A stretch of 64,000 bases of DNA from Antedon bifida (taxonomy: Eukaryota > Echinodermata > Crinoidea > Comatulida > Antedonidae): the NCBI GenBank assembly GCA_963402885.1, contig OY727099.1, positions 12,574,001 to 12,638,000 of the forward strand, in the 5' to 3' direction. The position numbers and the translations under genes were made by a program. Each line of letters begins with the position of its first letter. Within the stretch, counting starts at the first letter, position 1. Shown here in pieces: positions 27,801 to 39,995 of this stretch. A model generated the notes under the pieces. That model did no database searches. It was not told where the DNA came from and saw only the letters and a program-made list of their open reading frames with translations.

Positions 27801-28663
27801 GGTCACATGATATTCAATAAATGTTCTATTGGACTCATAATGATGTCATTGAGTGCATGTCATCGTTTTGCATGTCTATATTTGATACACAGTGAGCATG
27901 AAAATGTGTTATACCTCATGAAATTATTTGTACTATTGCACTCATAAACATTCATTATTTGTATAATATTGTGCTGTACGTATGCATATCTGTAACACTA
28001 GAAAATGGAGAATGAAGTAACAACAGATTGTAATTTAGCAAGGTGTACATATCAATATGATCATAACCTATTCACACAAGCAGTAATATTATCCCAGGGT
28101 TTAGGCTAGGCTTAGCTTCAGGCTTTTTAATCAATGCCAACATCTGTCAACTAGAGTCCTATTTTCGCTGTGTGTGCTCTTGTTGAGATGTAGATATCAC
28201 AGACATAAACAGACATAATTTTTTGGTATGATTTATTTGTACACAAGCTGAAATTATTGTAGAAAATAAACTTCAACAAAAGTATATTGATTTGAGTGGC
28301 ATACTGATCGGGCCTTTTTCTGCTATGAGCAAATAAATTGAAAAAAATGTATAATAAATTTAATACCCACAACCCAATTTCTTGGCACATTATTTAAGGC
28401 TTGTTTCGCACTAGGAATGAATGTTTTCTTCGCAAGAAATTACGATTATCCTCTGTTTTTTATGTTATTCTTATACAGTATTAACTTATTGAGAAGCTTC
28501 TGTCTCCAAAAGAACTTATCAAATATATCATTGAGGAAATCAATTAATTCCTCATCGATTATACAACCAGAATAACTGTTTAAATTATTTCCTATAACTA
28601 CAATTAATCATTTGATAAAAGTTCATATGTACTGGTATAAAAATAAAGTGTTTTTAAATGAGC
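24895..28663 (-). other. SASH1-like intron, no gene seen
   Basis: It contains a LINE-tail-like patch near 25925-26060 (TTATTTATTCGGTCTATTTC) and a GC-richer patch at 26935-27060 with CTCACTGGCTAAACCC. The latter recurs inverted at about 31798-31815 as GGGTTTAGCCAGTGAGC. A tRNA-B-box-like TTGAACCCTGGATTATTAGA (minus strand) lies near 27130. I see no exon. Confidence 0.4.
27249..27327. repeat. Inverted repeat, 20-bp arms
   Basis: GTTAGGGGAAAATGGCAAAA at 27249-27268 pairs with TTTTGCCATTTTCCCCTGAC at 27308-27327 with one mismatch. A related sequence (GTCAGGAGGAAAATGGCAAA, then AGGCTTCCTACTCTCTAGGAG) occurs at about 47650-47690, so this is a dispersed repeat family. Confidence 0.75.
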
Positions 28664-28734
28664 TTACAGCACAAATTCAACATACCTTGAATTTTCAACA
28701 CGTTTTATGTGTCTTCATCAGAAGAATCCTGTAA
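28664..28734 (-). ncRNA. Hammerhead-ribozyme-like motif (degenerate candidate)
   Basis: Read on the minus strand, TTACAG is followed by the core CTGATGA (28715-28721). Next come a small stem GACAC/GTGTT, then GAAA (28693-28696), then a stem ATTCAA-loop-TTGAAT (28675-28692), and finally CTGTAA, which can pair with the initial TTACAG. The order CUGAUGA, helix II, GAAA, helix III, UH site, helix I is that of hammerhead ribozymes, which occur in Penelope-like retroelements and in some introns. Weaknesses are an extra A before helix II and poor pairing of helix I next to the core. It may be an inactive retroelement relic. Activity is not shown by sequence alone. Confidence 0.3.
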
Positions 28735-31339
28735 TGTTACAGTAGGAGTTAATGTTAATCAACAATTATTTATTATATTTAATATCAATTGAATCCACCT
28801 AATTGTACAAGGTGTAAATTCTCCTTTCTCTTTTTTACTACAGAGTGAAAATTATTATCAATTCAAATCGTTATTTTTATTGATCCTTTCAATAATATAA
28901 AATATAATTTCAAAATATAATAGGAAAAATAGCCATCATGGCTAGTATATACTTTCACGTTTGCTAAAATGGAAATTAACAATAAAAGGCAAATTACCAT
29001 CCTTTATAACATTTTATATAAATGTTAGCATTTTTGTCCTTCACATTGCATATTGTCTTTAAGTTTGAACTGAATTGGAATCCATGTCTTCTGCCCTATG
29101 CAAATTATTTCCACCACCTTCAGAAAAAGCGTTTCGGTTCCTGCATACTCAGTACACAAAGAAACAAGTTAAAATGTACTTTTTTTCCCTGCCCAAAATA
29201 TCAATGAATTCATTGTTTTTAAGAATCATCATTTCAAAATTAATTCAACCTAAATTAGTTCTTAAACTCCCTAAAAGACCGAGATAGTTCACAAAGTGCT
29301 TAGACACTAATGTACAAACGGCTACTGTACACTGTGTTTCAATCAATAATCAAAATCTATATTTTGCATTTAATATCTCGAAGTATAGCTGTATGTTCAA
29401 ATGATATTATAAATAGGATTTGAAAGTAATTTTGACATTGTTTTAAATCCCTGAGCCTAATAAAATGACATAAATTTATTATCCTCTCTTGGCCACCCAG
29501 GTTAAATGCTGTTAAGCTATAGATATAACTCAGAGTAACATATTAACACTAGTTATACCTGACAACTTTAATGTACGTATTAAAACATGTCAGAATGATC
29601 AAAGAGGAAAACTTTGACATTACCATTAAGTGCTAAAATATTACAAATAGATAATGCGTTAAAAATAAATTATAAGAATAGCTTTTTGCTGTACTTTCCT
29701 GATATTATTGCAAAATTGAGTAACTATATACTATTATTACTAAACTGTTGATAGATACTGTAGTCCAATTGCCCATTTTACTTCAAAATCAAGTTTTGTT
29801 GATGATACAGGTTGTGATGTCTGCTAATAATGATAGTTATTATAAAAGGGGCCTAGCAAATGGAAACAAAATACAAACAGCCTTCATAAAGTACTTTTGC
29901 ATTGGCAAAGTTATGCAATTTTTGTTAAGACCATCTGTAAAATGCAAATTGGATATCACTTTAATAATAATTACATGGATTTATACAGCACAACTGATTT
30001 CTAATAGACAAGATAAAAAATGAAATAAAATAATAAAAATAGTAAAAATATGTTTTCTTTGCAACTACAAGTACTATTTTCTTGGATCATACATTTTGTT
30101 ATTCATTTTATAAAAAAGGTAAAAAAAGAAAAACTAAACAAAAATGAGTTTTAGAACCACAATCCAACTAGGCCTAGTGCAGATAACCAATTACATATTC
30201 TTTTAAAAAATATTTTCATTTTCAAACCAGTAGTTGAGTAGTAGTAAAATAACTATGTAAATGTTGCATAATTACACTATATTTCAATGAGTAAATGTAT
30301 GCAATGCTTTATACATTGAACATGTCATTGCAACATTGCATTGACTTAACTGTTAACCTCTTAAATGTTAAACAGTTAATGACTTTTACAGCTCTTTTCA
30401 ATTCAATCCACTTTCAGTTTTGTTGTATCTATTGTGCCCTTGTAATGGAAATCCTGTAGGATCAGCTGTTAACCAGGTTGTTAACACCTCAGCCATCCTC
30501 AACAGCCCCCCATGGGTTTACCCTTGAGATGGCTAGACTATTACCACATTTACAAACTCCTATACTTCCTACAGTGTGGATATAGAACTAAAGTTTCAAA
30601 GAAATGACAAATTGCACCTCTCTTTCAATGTCTACACAATATCTTCACTATTCTATCAAAACTTTATTTCTCCATTTTTTCTGAAAATGACTTTTTGTAC
30701 CCAATATGTTGTCAGGGTTACCGTGCAAATGGCAATTCATTTTTACAGCAACAGTCACAGAAAACCGAACATGTTGTGTTTAGAAATCCTATATTTTGAA
30801 ATGTGAAGATTTTAAATCCACAATTTAATTTATTAAATATTATTTTTTATTCTGTTGCATTTTACAAGCACAAAATACAAAAAAAAATGTCCTGTAAAAA
30901 AGTTTTGTGGAGATACAAGCTTTGAGTAGTGATGATATGTAAATAAAATAATATAATACAATAAATATTTTAGTTCACTGTGATAACTATTACGTAATCC
31001 ATTTTTTTTAGTTGGAAGTGATTTGGGGGGGGGGGGGGGTGTTGTGGGTCTTATAGATGGTTCAACAACCCATGTCATGGTCATCGATTTTAAAATAAAT
31101 TGCCTCTTCAACTCTAAATCTAGCACAACTTGAATGGTTCAAATACTCATCATAATGTGTTAGATGACTCATAATCTGTTACCATCTTCCATTGACAAAG
31201 AAAAATGTGCAAAACAGAATTAATACAGAATTGTTAGAGCATGTAGCAAGTTAATTAGAAATGTGTAGAAGAAACTTACAACACTATGCAAAATGATAAT
31301 GTTATGGAGGACTATGATGTTTAAAGACAATGATGACTC
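28735..31339 (-). other. SASH1-like intron, no gene seen
   Basis: AT-rich. It includes a homopolymer G15 at 31025-31039. The small open frames at 29022-29287, 29748-30023, 30576-30806 and 30833-31126 have random composition and no splice support. Confidence 0.45.
31025..31039 (+). repeat. Homopolymer G15
   Basis: Fifteen consecutive G bases, the second long G tract of the intron. Confidence 0.95.
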
Positions 31340-31353
31340 AATGACAATAATGT

Positions 31354-31680
31354 TGATGATGATGATGATGATGATGATAATTGGTAGTGTTGATATGAAT
31401 GTATGATGGTGAGAATGAACAAAGCAATAAAGATGACAGTTTTTTAATTTACACCACGTGGTGTAAATTATGATGATGATGGCAATTGATGATGATCATC
31501 ATCATGATAGCGATGATGGCAATTTACAATGATGATCATGATGATGGCAATAGATGTTTGACAGTGATGATGATGATGGTTATGATATTGGTGATAGTGA
31601 CGATAGTGATGATGATGGATATGATGATGTTGATTGTGATGATGATGATGACAATTGATGATGATATGGCAACAATAATT
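31354..31680. repeat. Imperfect GAT/ATC microsatellite block
   Basis: A pure (GAT)n run at 31354-31378 is followed, after a short unique piece, by a 31470-31680 stretch of interrupted GATGAT units mixed with GATAGTGAC and ATGGCAATTGATGATG words. His-rich and Met/Asp-rich open frames across it are repeat artefacts. Confidence 0.9.
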
Positions 31681-32619
31681 GAATATGTGAATGTAGACAA
31701 CTATATCATGGTAAAGCATTGGGCATTTTTAGCATTTTTCTACATTTTAATGCCTTTTTTTTCCTCTGGGAACTACTCAGGGGCTCCCATAAGAAGGGTT
31801 TAGCCAGTGAGCACTCATAGCCGTTAGGCCACTGTAAAAATGGCATTCAATTCAATAGTAAGTACACTAAATATATTGTAGTGGAAATGCTGTTATCTTA
31901 AAAGCATACTTAATTAATGTACTTGGTTCTAATATAATAATACAAATACTACAAAATTATATTTTGAATTGACACCTGTCATTTATTTAAAATAGAATTC
32001 ATTTTACGCTAAAAATAAATTGGAAAAAACTGTTGTTTTCAATGCATGTTTCATTAATGATATTACAGTTACCTTTTGTTCAATTCAGATAAGGTGTACA
32101 ACAATGACTATGTACTTGACCTCACGGGCATTTACTGTTGTGCAAGATGTTTATCATTATGTACACTAGGCATCATGTAGTTATAATGGACACTCTCAGT
32201 ATGATGTTCACACATGTGAATACTTGTAACTTTTAACCACTAATGTCATAAACAACTGTTTATTGTTAAGAGTAAAATAATGTTTAGAAAATACAATTTA
32301 AATATTTTCTTTAATACTGTATTTATTCGAATAAACGTCTTGCTTTAAAAAAAATGATCCCTTCCATAGAACATCTTTTGGAACAAACATTCCTCTTGAA
32401 TAAATGCCTCGGAACGTTTATTTTCCCCTCAAATACATGTCCAACGAAATGCATATACACAAAATAATAGCACATTTCTATTTGTTATAGAATTCATTAA
32501 CTTCCATGATCTACAATTTACCAAGCATTTTAAAACATTTTTTTACAGTATATTGTATCACTTCTTGATACTAATTGTGTTATATTTTTTAATATCTAGA
32601 AAGTATTTGATTATACACA
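31681..32619 (-). other. SASH1-like intron, no gene seen
   Basis: AT-rich. It holds a fragment at 31788-31840 that repeats, inverted, the patch at about 26950. I see nothing else. Confidence 0.4.
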
Positions 32620-32818
32620 TCATGTTACCATTAGTTGGGGACCCCTTTGGAAACAAGCCTCTGGGCTTAAAGGGCCATCCCCTGCTTTCCATGCTTATTT
32701 TCTTGTCTTGTCTTGTATTTTTATATTTAATGTTTCTCTTTTTATTTCATTTACATTATACTGTTTTATATATTTGTACTGTATTTGGAAAGCAATAAAT
32801 ATTACTTACTTACTTATT
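32620..32818 (+). mobile_element. Truncated LINE 3' end (CR1/L2-like)
   Basis: A GC-richer segment reads GGACCCCTTTGGAAACAAGC...GGGCTTAAAGGGCCATCCCC. It is followed by a T-rich stretch and ends in GGAAAGCAATAAATATTACT plus TACTTACTTATT. A degenerate 3' UTR ending in AATAAAT and a short tandem tail is characteristic of CR1/L2-clade retrotransposons. No reverse transcriptase remains. The exact clade is inferred. Confidence 0.55.
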
Positions 32819-32929
32819 ATTATAGCCAAAAAATAAATATGGTAATCATATTTATCTCTATAATGAAATGTGGTATATGTAATGTACTGCAGATACAATT
32901 TAAATATTTTCCTCTTTATACTGTAATGT

Positions 32930-33735
32930 CTATCCACTAAAATGTCCCGATATCACATTCACATCTCTCTTTATATTATTGTTAAATTCTATTCACTGTT
33001 CACCAGATGAACCTGTTCTATATATTATTATGTTCTTTACATCGTTTAAACACAGTATTAATGTTAAATTCTATCCACTAAAATGTCAAGATATCACAAT
33101 CTGCTGTCTATGGGTTTTCTATGAAACAAAATATAAATGCTATAATATATAACAGTGATAGTACAATTTAATTATTTTGTTTTTTATAGTATTGTTTCAC
33201 TGTTTTCCAGTGTCTTTTAGCCTACATCATTTTAAAATTAACAGTCTTCTCAAATACTTTTCTGCTTTTATGATTTATCCACTAAAATGTCCAGATATCA
33301 CAACCTGCTGTCTATGGGTTTTCTATGAAACAAAATATAAATGCTATAATTATATAGCAGTGAGTACAATTTAATTATTTTGTTTTTTATATTATTGTAA
33401 CTGTTGTCCAGTGTCTTTTACATTGTTTTTAAAATTAAATGCAAATGCATTTTAATATTTCGCTCTTTTATGATTTATCCACTAAAATGTCCAGATATGA
33501 CAAAAATATTTTTCTATATACATAACATAATTATTGAAAATTTTGATAGTTTCTGTTAAATTCTATCTGGCATTTGCCCATTTTATTCTACTATGCTACT
33601 TAAAAGTCACCTATTTTCATTGTATTCGAATTAGATTTTTTTCTTTTCATTATTCAAAAACTTTATAATTTATGTTAAATTCTACCCAATAAATTGTCCA
33701 GATATCACAATTTGTTCTTCTATTCATTCTACATG
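32930..33735. repeat. About 200-bp tandem repeat, five copies, two of them close
   Basis: TATCCACTAAAATGTCCAGA followed by TATCAC recurs at 32931, 33072, 33276, 33476 and, more diverged, about 33688. Spacing between the middle copies is 204 and 200 bases. The copies starting at 33072 and 33276 also share CTGCTGTCTATGGGTTTTCT and the following 100 bases almost unchanged, so at least one duplication is recent. Confidence 0.85.
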
Positions 33736-33964
33736 ACATTGATATGACATTTTAAATACTTTGCTCTTTTAAAAATGTTAATGTTTATTGAAACAGACAT
33801 CATGTAATGAATAGGTCTACTCGGTATGAAACAAATTTACATGTAAATGCTTTTAAACATTTGTAATAAATGTCTACATATCACCATCATCTAATTATTT
33901 TCAGAATGATTATCTATTTTTAAAGAATTTTAAAAATTACATTTTTAACTAACAGTGGTTTTGG

Positions 33965-34112
33965 TAGACTATGAGTGGTGTGCTACCTAATACCTGGATA
34001 AACCAACAATAGCCTGTGCTCCCCTGATGGTATGCTATGTTGCAACAAGTTTTCCTTGAGCACCCCTCTACAATAATAGCCTAACCACAATGCCCTCACA
34101 TGGGGATGCCTC
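33965..34112 (-). repeat. Dispersed repeat, possibly a SINE
   Basis: On the minus strand it reads GCATCCCCATGTGAGGGCAT, a GGTTAGGCTATTATTGTAG block, then TATTGTTGGTTTATCCAGGT. The last block recurs at about 9868-9888 and, in part, at 23545-23565. Its composition differs from the flanking intron. Family unknown. Confidence 0.4.
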
Positions 34113-35084
34113 AACATACCACAATCAAAATTTCACTTAAAATTTTGAAAATATAATTTTTAATATATTTATCTAGTACTGCTAAACTCATGAGATGAGC
34201 ATGAAACACAAATGTAATTATAATGTATGCACAATAAAATACAAAAAAATGTATATAATATATATATACAGTGAATATGTAAGGTATTATGTTTAATGCA
34301 AGTAATTATTAATGTCTATCTATGTGTCTTAATACAATAATACAAATTATGTTTAGTAGCAGACCAATTTTACAGTATGTATACATCAGAAAAAAAACTG
34401 TTTTCAATAATTTCCGGTTGTCAGTTTATACTGACTGTTGAGTTCTTCTAATCTAAATATTCAATAACATTATACACTGTATGTAGCCTACAGTATAGCA
34501 GTTTTCACATAATGCAAAATTACACACCAAATAATTGATTGAATGTTTTAGAATTTACAGGCTAGTTCAACATACGTCTTGTAACATAACAGTTTTTTTT
34601 TTACCCTTTAAAAGACATTGGCTCATTTCTTGATGACTTTTCAACCATTAGCATACAATGACCAGTTTCTGATGCTAGAAAATAAGAAATAACAGGTATA
34701 TGTCCATCAACTTCTCTGGCAATTTGCCCATTTAACTACCTCAGAGCATCCCATTTTGATGATGTTTTGGTCGAAAGATTACCCACTGATTTTTTGAATC
34801 TTTTTTTTTGTCATATACAATAGTTGACAAGTTATAATTTGGGAAGCAAAACTTCAGAAATACAAAAATAAGACTGATACTCAGGACAACAACATCTATC
34901 ATTTTCTTTCATAGGACATTCGTTTCAAATTAATTAATCATTTTCAATATATCACCGGGCATTTTAGAGTATATTCTAAGCCTGTGGTGTTTATATATAT
35001 AAAGTACCTCTTTGGAGACTAGTGCTGTTCCGCCTTACTATGACGAGAGTGGTATTGTTCAATTGAGTTTGAACAATACCATGA
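34113..35084 (-). other. SASH1-like intron, no gene seen
   Basis: AT-rich sequence with ATATATAT runs. I see no exon. Confidence 0.45.
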
Positions 35085-35160
35085 AAGCCCCAGTGTTCTA
35101 ATGGTTAGGACATCTGAATATCAAGCAGAAGGTTCCAGGTTCATATCTCGGTTGTGTGAC
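35085..35160 (+). mobile_element. tRNA-derived SINE head
   Basis: CCCCAGTGTTCTAATGGTTA then GGACATCTGAATATCAAGCA then GAAGGTTCCAGGTTCATATC resembles a tRNA gene with an A-box-like TAATGGTTAGGA and a B-box-like GGTTCATATCTC at the right spacing. A second, more diverged copy at about 10610-10670 shares ATATCAAGCAGAAGGT and GGGTTCAAATCTC. It is not a functional tRNA: the arms do not pair well. Confidence 0.5.
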
Positions 35161-35588
35161 TATTTCTAATTCGCACAGATGTCCTAATCTTATCGTGTTT
35201 TAAATTAATTATAAATTTTTAGTATATCATCACCGGGTGGTTTAGAATTTGTTCTGTGCCTGTGTGGTGTTTATATATTGCCTGATTTGTTTATATATAT
35301 ATACCTATATCCTTCAGTAGATTTTCTGCACACACTAAAGCCTATTTGGGCAGTACTTCAGAGCAGTATTCTTTGAACTAATGCCAAGTACTTTCTATTT
35401 TGTTCTCCTCTTGGGATCTCAAACCTGGTTAGTTTACAAATTGATGGTGGGAGCTGTAATAAACTTGTTATACAACAGACAAATAGAGTAGAAAATAAAT
35501 GAAACCAGGTGTTGAAATGATTTTTTAAAGTGATAGCCAAGAACTCCAAGAAATAAGTTACTGTTTAAATTAAAAGTGTTGTACTTAC

Positions 35589-35636
35589 CCTTTGAGTATT
35601 TTTGAACATCTTTCTAAAACTTTTTCGTGAAAACAT
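35589..35636 (-). CDS. Possible alternative first coding exon of the SASH1-like gene
   Basis: An ATG in good context (ACCATG) opens 16 codons of basic sequence (MFSRKSFRKMFKNTQR) that run straight into a strong donor, AGG|GTAAGT. The exon ends in phase 0, the phase at which the SASH1-like exon at 7566-7700 begins. Both are on the minus strand in the correct order. I know of no identical N-terminus in vertebrate SASH1, whose first exon differs. A 48-nt open stretch ending in a donor can arise by chance, so this is a candidate. Confidence 0.3.
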
Positions 35637-38600
35637 GGTTTCTTACTATTGGTCTTGTTACTACTGTATAATTATTTCAAATAAAGACACAGCACACAAA
35701 GACCACAACTGCATTATCCCAAAATAGTTTCCGAAAGTGAGCTGATATAGGAAAATCTTATTTCAACTTTCCTGACATTGTTTTTAATTGATTAATGTAG
35801 CCAATCACACATTTTCTTTTATATTCCGTAACTTTATATGCCATTTTAATGTACTTAAACACACCTAATTATTTCCTATTAAAACATATCTGTAAAACAT
35901 CTTGTTTTTACTATTTCCTGACATTGTTAACTTCTTTAAATGGTATCTTATCATATTTCAACGACTCAAATTTTAATAAAGCACTGTTCTAAGAATGTTG
36001 TGCTCAAAGGGCTTTCAAATTATGCAATAGATAGATAGAAAATATATTGAAATTTAATTTGTATTATACAAGTTGTTTTCTAGTTACTGTGTTTATACCT
36101 TCCCATTTACTTATAGTAGTTTCTATTCTAAAATTCACGAGGATTTATTGTACAGTATCGGACACATTTAACAATCAAAGAAGTGACAAATCAATCATGA
36201 AATTGAGGCTTTATGACATACAGTATCAGTGACTGAGTATGCATGACAGACCCTATTCAAAGAACTCCCCATGGTACGTGACTCATGCATTGTCGAAAAA
36301 TACCCCAGCACTATTAAATTCAATGACATTCACAGAAGTACTACAGAAACATCCGTAATTCTACGACAATTCAGCCCAATTAAGGACATACGGAAATCAA
36401 GAAATATGCTATGGAAATACAAACAAATAAAAAGCATAATAATTTGGAAAAGCAAAAATTATGATCGAATCAATGATCGACCCATGCAATAAAGAGGCAA
36501 ATCATTTAAATATAGCTTGGTGGCCTTTCGTTACTACAAAGCACTGTAGTGTAAAGTCGAAAAAACATTCCGAGCATGTTCAGAAACATGTGCATGTGCG
36601 GAATGACTGTTTGATGTGATGGTAAAAAACTAATGAAATTTTCTGTCTACTATGGACATTTTTTATCACTATACTGAAAATTAATTTTAGAAAATTGAGA
36701 ACTCTGCATGGATAGAAACTTTATATGCAACATGCAGTAGGTATAGTATATCTATTTGCATGAATCGGAAGTTTTGGTCTATACAATGCAACCAGAGTTA
36801 CATAATTCAACTGGTGTGAGATTCACCTAGTGGAAAATGGGCTTTATATCACAATGGACCATGTTTACATGTGAAAGCCCACCTTTGTGATTGGGTGACA
36901 GGGGTAAATTCTGCTGCAAGGGTATGTTCAGATCCATGGAGTTATCACAAGCAAGGTCATATTATAATTAGCGTTGTAAGAGCAAGTGTACAAACAAGTG
37001 TTCATACTGGCTTAACTAAAGTTTTCATAAGAAACTGAAGTGTCACACATTTTGGAGAACATTTGGTATGCTAGAGTAAATTTGATTGGTTGGAGGTGAA
37101 AATTGTTGATGCATGACTATCGTAAGTGTCCTTAAGTGATATTACACCTTGAGCTGACGATCAGTGGCGTAATTGCTGGCTCCCACTAATCTTTTCGTGG
37201 TTCAGACCTGAATGGAGTTGTACGCCGAATGCTTAACTCTGTAGGTCTGAACAGGTCCTTCGAATTCTGAACATACTGAAACTACAGTCTATTGTCTATG
37301 ACTCACAGATCCCACTACTGTGTGTATGTTAGATATAAAGGAAAGAACTTATAGACAACACTTCTCTTTTGTTTTGCGTAATTTACACTTAAAAGATACT
37401 TAATAGTTTCCATAAGTCTAGTACAATTTTAGAACAGTAATTGAAAAGTAAACACACCATAAAATCTTAAAATTAGAACAGGATCAATCTTGTGGTTTTT
37501 ATCAATTGTGTACTAATGATGGCAAAACCACAAATGACCAATCACAAACAGCAAAGTAGATTTAAATGGTCACTTGATGATGACAATTTATAACCATAAT
37601 GGTCATTTTTTATTCAATTGTTAAATTTAATATTGAATAGAGATTTAACACACCCTGTTTATATTGAGACTACCCTTTGAACTTAAGAGTATTTAAAAGT
37701 GTATTGCATCAGGAGCAGATTTAGCAGGTTTTTGGTCGCCATTCTTCCCTTTGAAAGCTAAAAGCTAAAATAAGATACAGAAGCAGAACCTACCAGCATA
37801 TGACATCTAGAATATGAAGTCATATATCATTTTTTTTATTTTGGATAAATCTTGCACTAGCATATAAAATTTATTGATGGTTTACTAGCCAGCAATAAAA
37901 AAAAACCTGTAAATTGTAATTCACTTTTTTACCTGCTACCTGAGTCTGGTTGTTGAAATATGGTTAGCCTCTCACATTTTGGAAAAGTGTTACAGATGTA
38001 CTGTATCACAAGCAAGTTTACTAGATGATACATTTAATGTTTATTTTGCTTGCCAAAGGCTAAACTGCTAGGCCTCAGTGAGAGGGTGCATCCACTAGCA
38101 TATTTAATAATATCATATTGGTACAGTACACCCATCACATTTGAAAACTAATTGTATACATGATTGTCTAATACTACAGTATGTCACTTTAATCATAGAA
38201 AATTTAATAGTAAACTAATATCATTAGACAAGATATATACCTACATTAAAAATTCTGTTGGTAAAGATATTCAAAGCCAAAATCCTTCATCACACCAGCA
38301 GATGCAAGCTATTTAAAGTAGAAGTACTTTCATGGTATTTTAGGGTTAGGCATTTAACCATTAAATGTTTACATTGAAGTTCAAATGTTAAATTAAGAAG
38401 GATCAGTGAAGATGTTATTGTCTGTAAGTGTATCCTCATCATTTGATTGGTTGTTTTTGTATCACATGCTATGAATTACTTTCTCCTGTTTTCCAGAGTA
38501 CTATTGCACTATTCAGCTTTTTGTAAACATTTTGAGAAATTTGTGCCACACACTCGACTTGCGAGTGAGGGCCATGGCAAGCCAACCGAATGCATTTGAG

Positions 38601-38675
38601 ACTATCTCTATATTGTACACAGAAAAAAAAAGTAACATCAATTTAAATAACAGTGTAAAGATACCACAACATCGT
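35637..38675 (-). other. Between the two candidate first exons; no gene seen
   Basis: AT-rich. A block near 37195-37275 carries GGTTCAGACCTGAATG and GTAGGTCTGAACAGGTCC in inverted order, probably a small foldback element. The 73-codon open frame at 36271-36492 lacks any family signal or splice support. Confidence 0.4.
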
Positions 38676-38851
38676 GGCCAACTCAGACAGCCTCGTACGA
38701 TGTGGCCCGACGAAACGTCTTGACTCGTCAGTGCTGTCTGAGTTGAATCGCGATGAGACAAGTCGTTTTGAAATAGCGCCGAGAGAACTTTAAACATGTT
38801 TAATTTTCTCCCGACGAGACAACTCGTCGTACGATGCTATCAGAATTGGCC
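38676..38851. mobile_element. 176-bp foldback MITE
   Basis: The left end GGCCAACTCAGACAGCCTCG is mirrored on the right by CGTACGATGCTATCAGAATT plus GGCC, a terminal inverted repeat of about 26 bases with mismatches. An internal inverted GCTGTCTGAGTTG (about 38733) and several ACTCGTC/GACGAGA words add further foldback potential. No clear target duplication is visible. Confidence 0.5.
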
Positions 38852-39197
38852 TTATAGAAATGACCGTAGACATTTGATGCTGAACTTTATTCATGAATAC
38901 ACACATTCCTTAGCAAGATAGATAAAACATATTTCGTACATCATACAGTAGACAAAAAATCTATACTGTATTAAAAAGTTGAAAAAATATGAATTGCACT
39001 TGGAACAAATGATAATCTGATTGAAATAGTTCAAAGTGAAAGGCACAAAAACCCTTTATAACTTCCCATAGTTTCAGCACAAAACAGGAACTTTGTATTC
39101 TATCAATATTCTATTGTACAAAAGGTGCACGCTTCACTATACTAATTGCAGGGCTAGACCCGACATTAAAAAACGATGAAGAAATCAAAACAAATAT

Positions 39198-39995
39198 CAG
39201 CTGCTGAGCAGGAATAATCGGTTATTAACCAATTATTTTTTTAATCAATTATTTTTGGGCAGCAGAAATGGCGCAAAATGAAAAAAACATAACCGATTAA
39301 AAACACTGAATTCATTGCATGTTTTAACCGCTTATTGCGGAGAAGTTTTTAGCTGCAACACAAATAGCGATTATTGACCACATTATGACCTAGGTCAATT
39401 GGTGAGTATGGGTAATCCTCACTCACAAAGCATGCTGTTTATTTGCGCGACTGACAATCAGCAAAATGACGATGTGGACCGATGAGATAACATGTGATTG
39501 TTATTATTTTGTGGGGGAGAATTATAGCGAGAAACTCCAGGGGAACAAAAAAGGATTCTGCATTAACTGTTGGAGTGCACCGTTACATCCCACCAGTCCA
39601 GACTAACGATGTTTTGCAGGTCCAATTCGGTAGCGATACTGTATGTAGCCTAGCTAATAGTACTAGAGTAGTACCAACAGCGAAACAAACTTGCTCGTCG
39701 ACGTGCTCTTATTAATATAATAACATCATTATTCTGTTGTAGGTGGTAGTAGGTCTAGATGTTTATTGGGTTATACAGTAGTCAATTGACTATGATTGGG
39801 TTTACAAATAATATAGCTTTTACAGAAGAGTCAACTAACTCATCGACCTTTAATAATTTGAACTGCGTGGGTAATAATGACATTGATTGTTAAAAAGCGT
39901 CAGAGACAAATTTTCAATTGCAACGCGGACAATTTTGTAGTTTTTGGTACTTAGGAATAATCGATTATTTTGATTTTTTCAGCAGAAACAGACCC
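39198..39995. mobile_element. Second Harbinger-like MITE copy, inverted relative to 14182-15103
   Basis: The right end CAGCAGAAACAGACCC is the reverse complement of the 14182 terminus. The interior follows the same order of blocks in reverse: AATAATCGATTATT, then GCGTTGCAATTG, then AGCTATATTATTTGTAAA, then CAACAGAATAATGATGTTAT, then GTGGGGGAGAATTATA. The left terminus is mutated, starting near TCAGCTGCTGAGCAGGAATA. It is non-coding. Confidence 0.75.

Noticed and set aside
31468-31803. His-rich and Met/Asp-rich open frames
   Set aside because: Translations of the GAT/ATC microsatellite block.
35085-35160. Possible tRNA gene (A- and B-box-like words)
   Set aside because: No cloverleaf pairing or 3' acceptor stem. 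Fits a tRNA-derived SINE better.
35358-35549. Minus-strand segment ending KYLALVQRILL, considered as a SAMD5-type terminal exon
   Set aside because: Entering in phase 0 gives an immediate stop (GTT TGA). The acceptor lacks a polypyrimidine tract.
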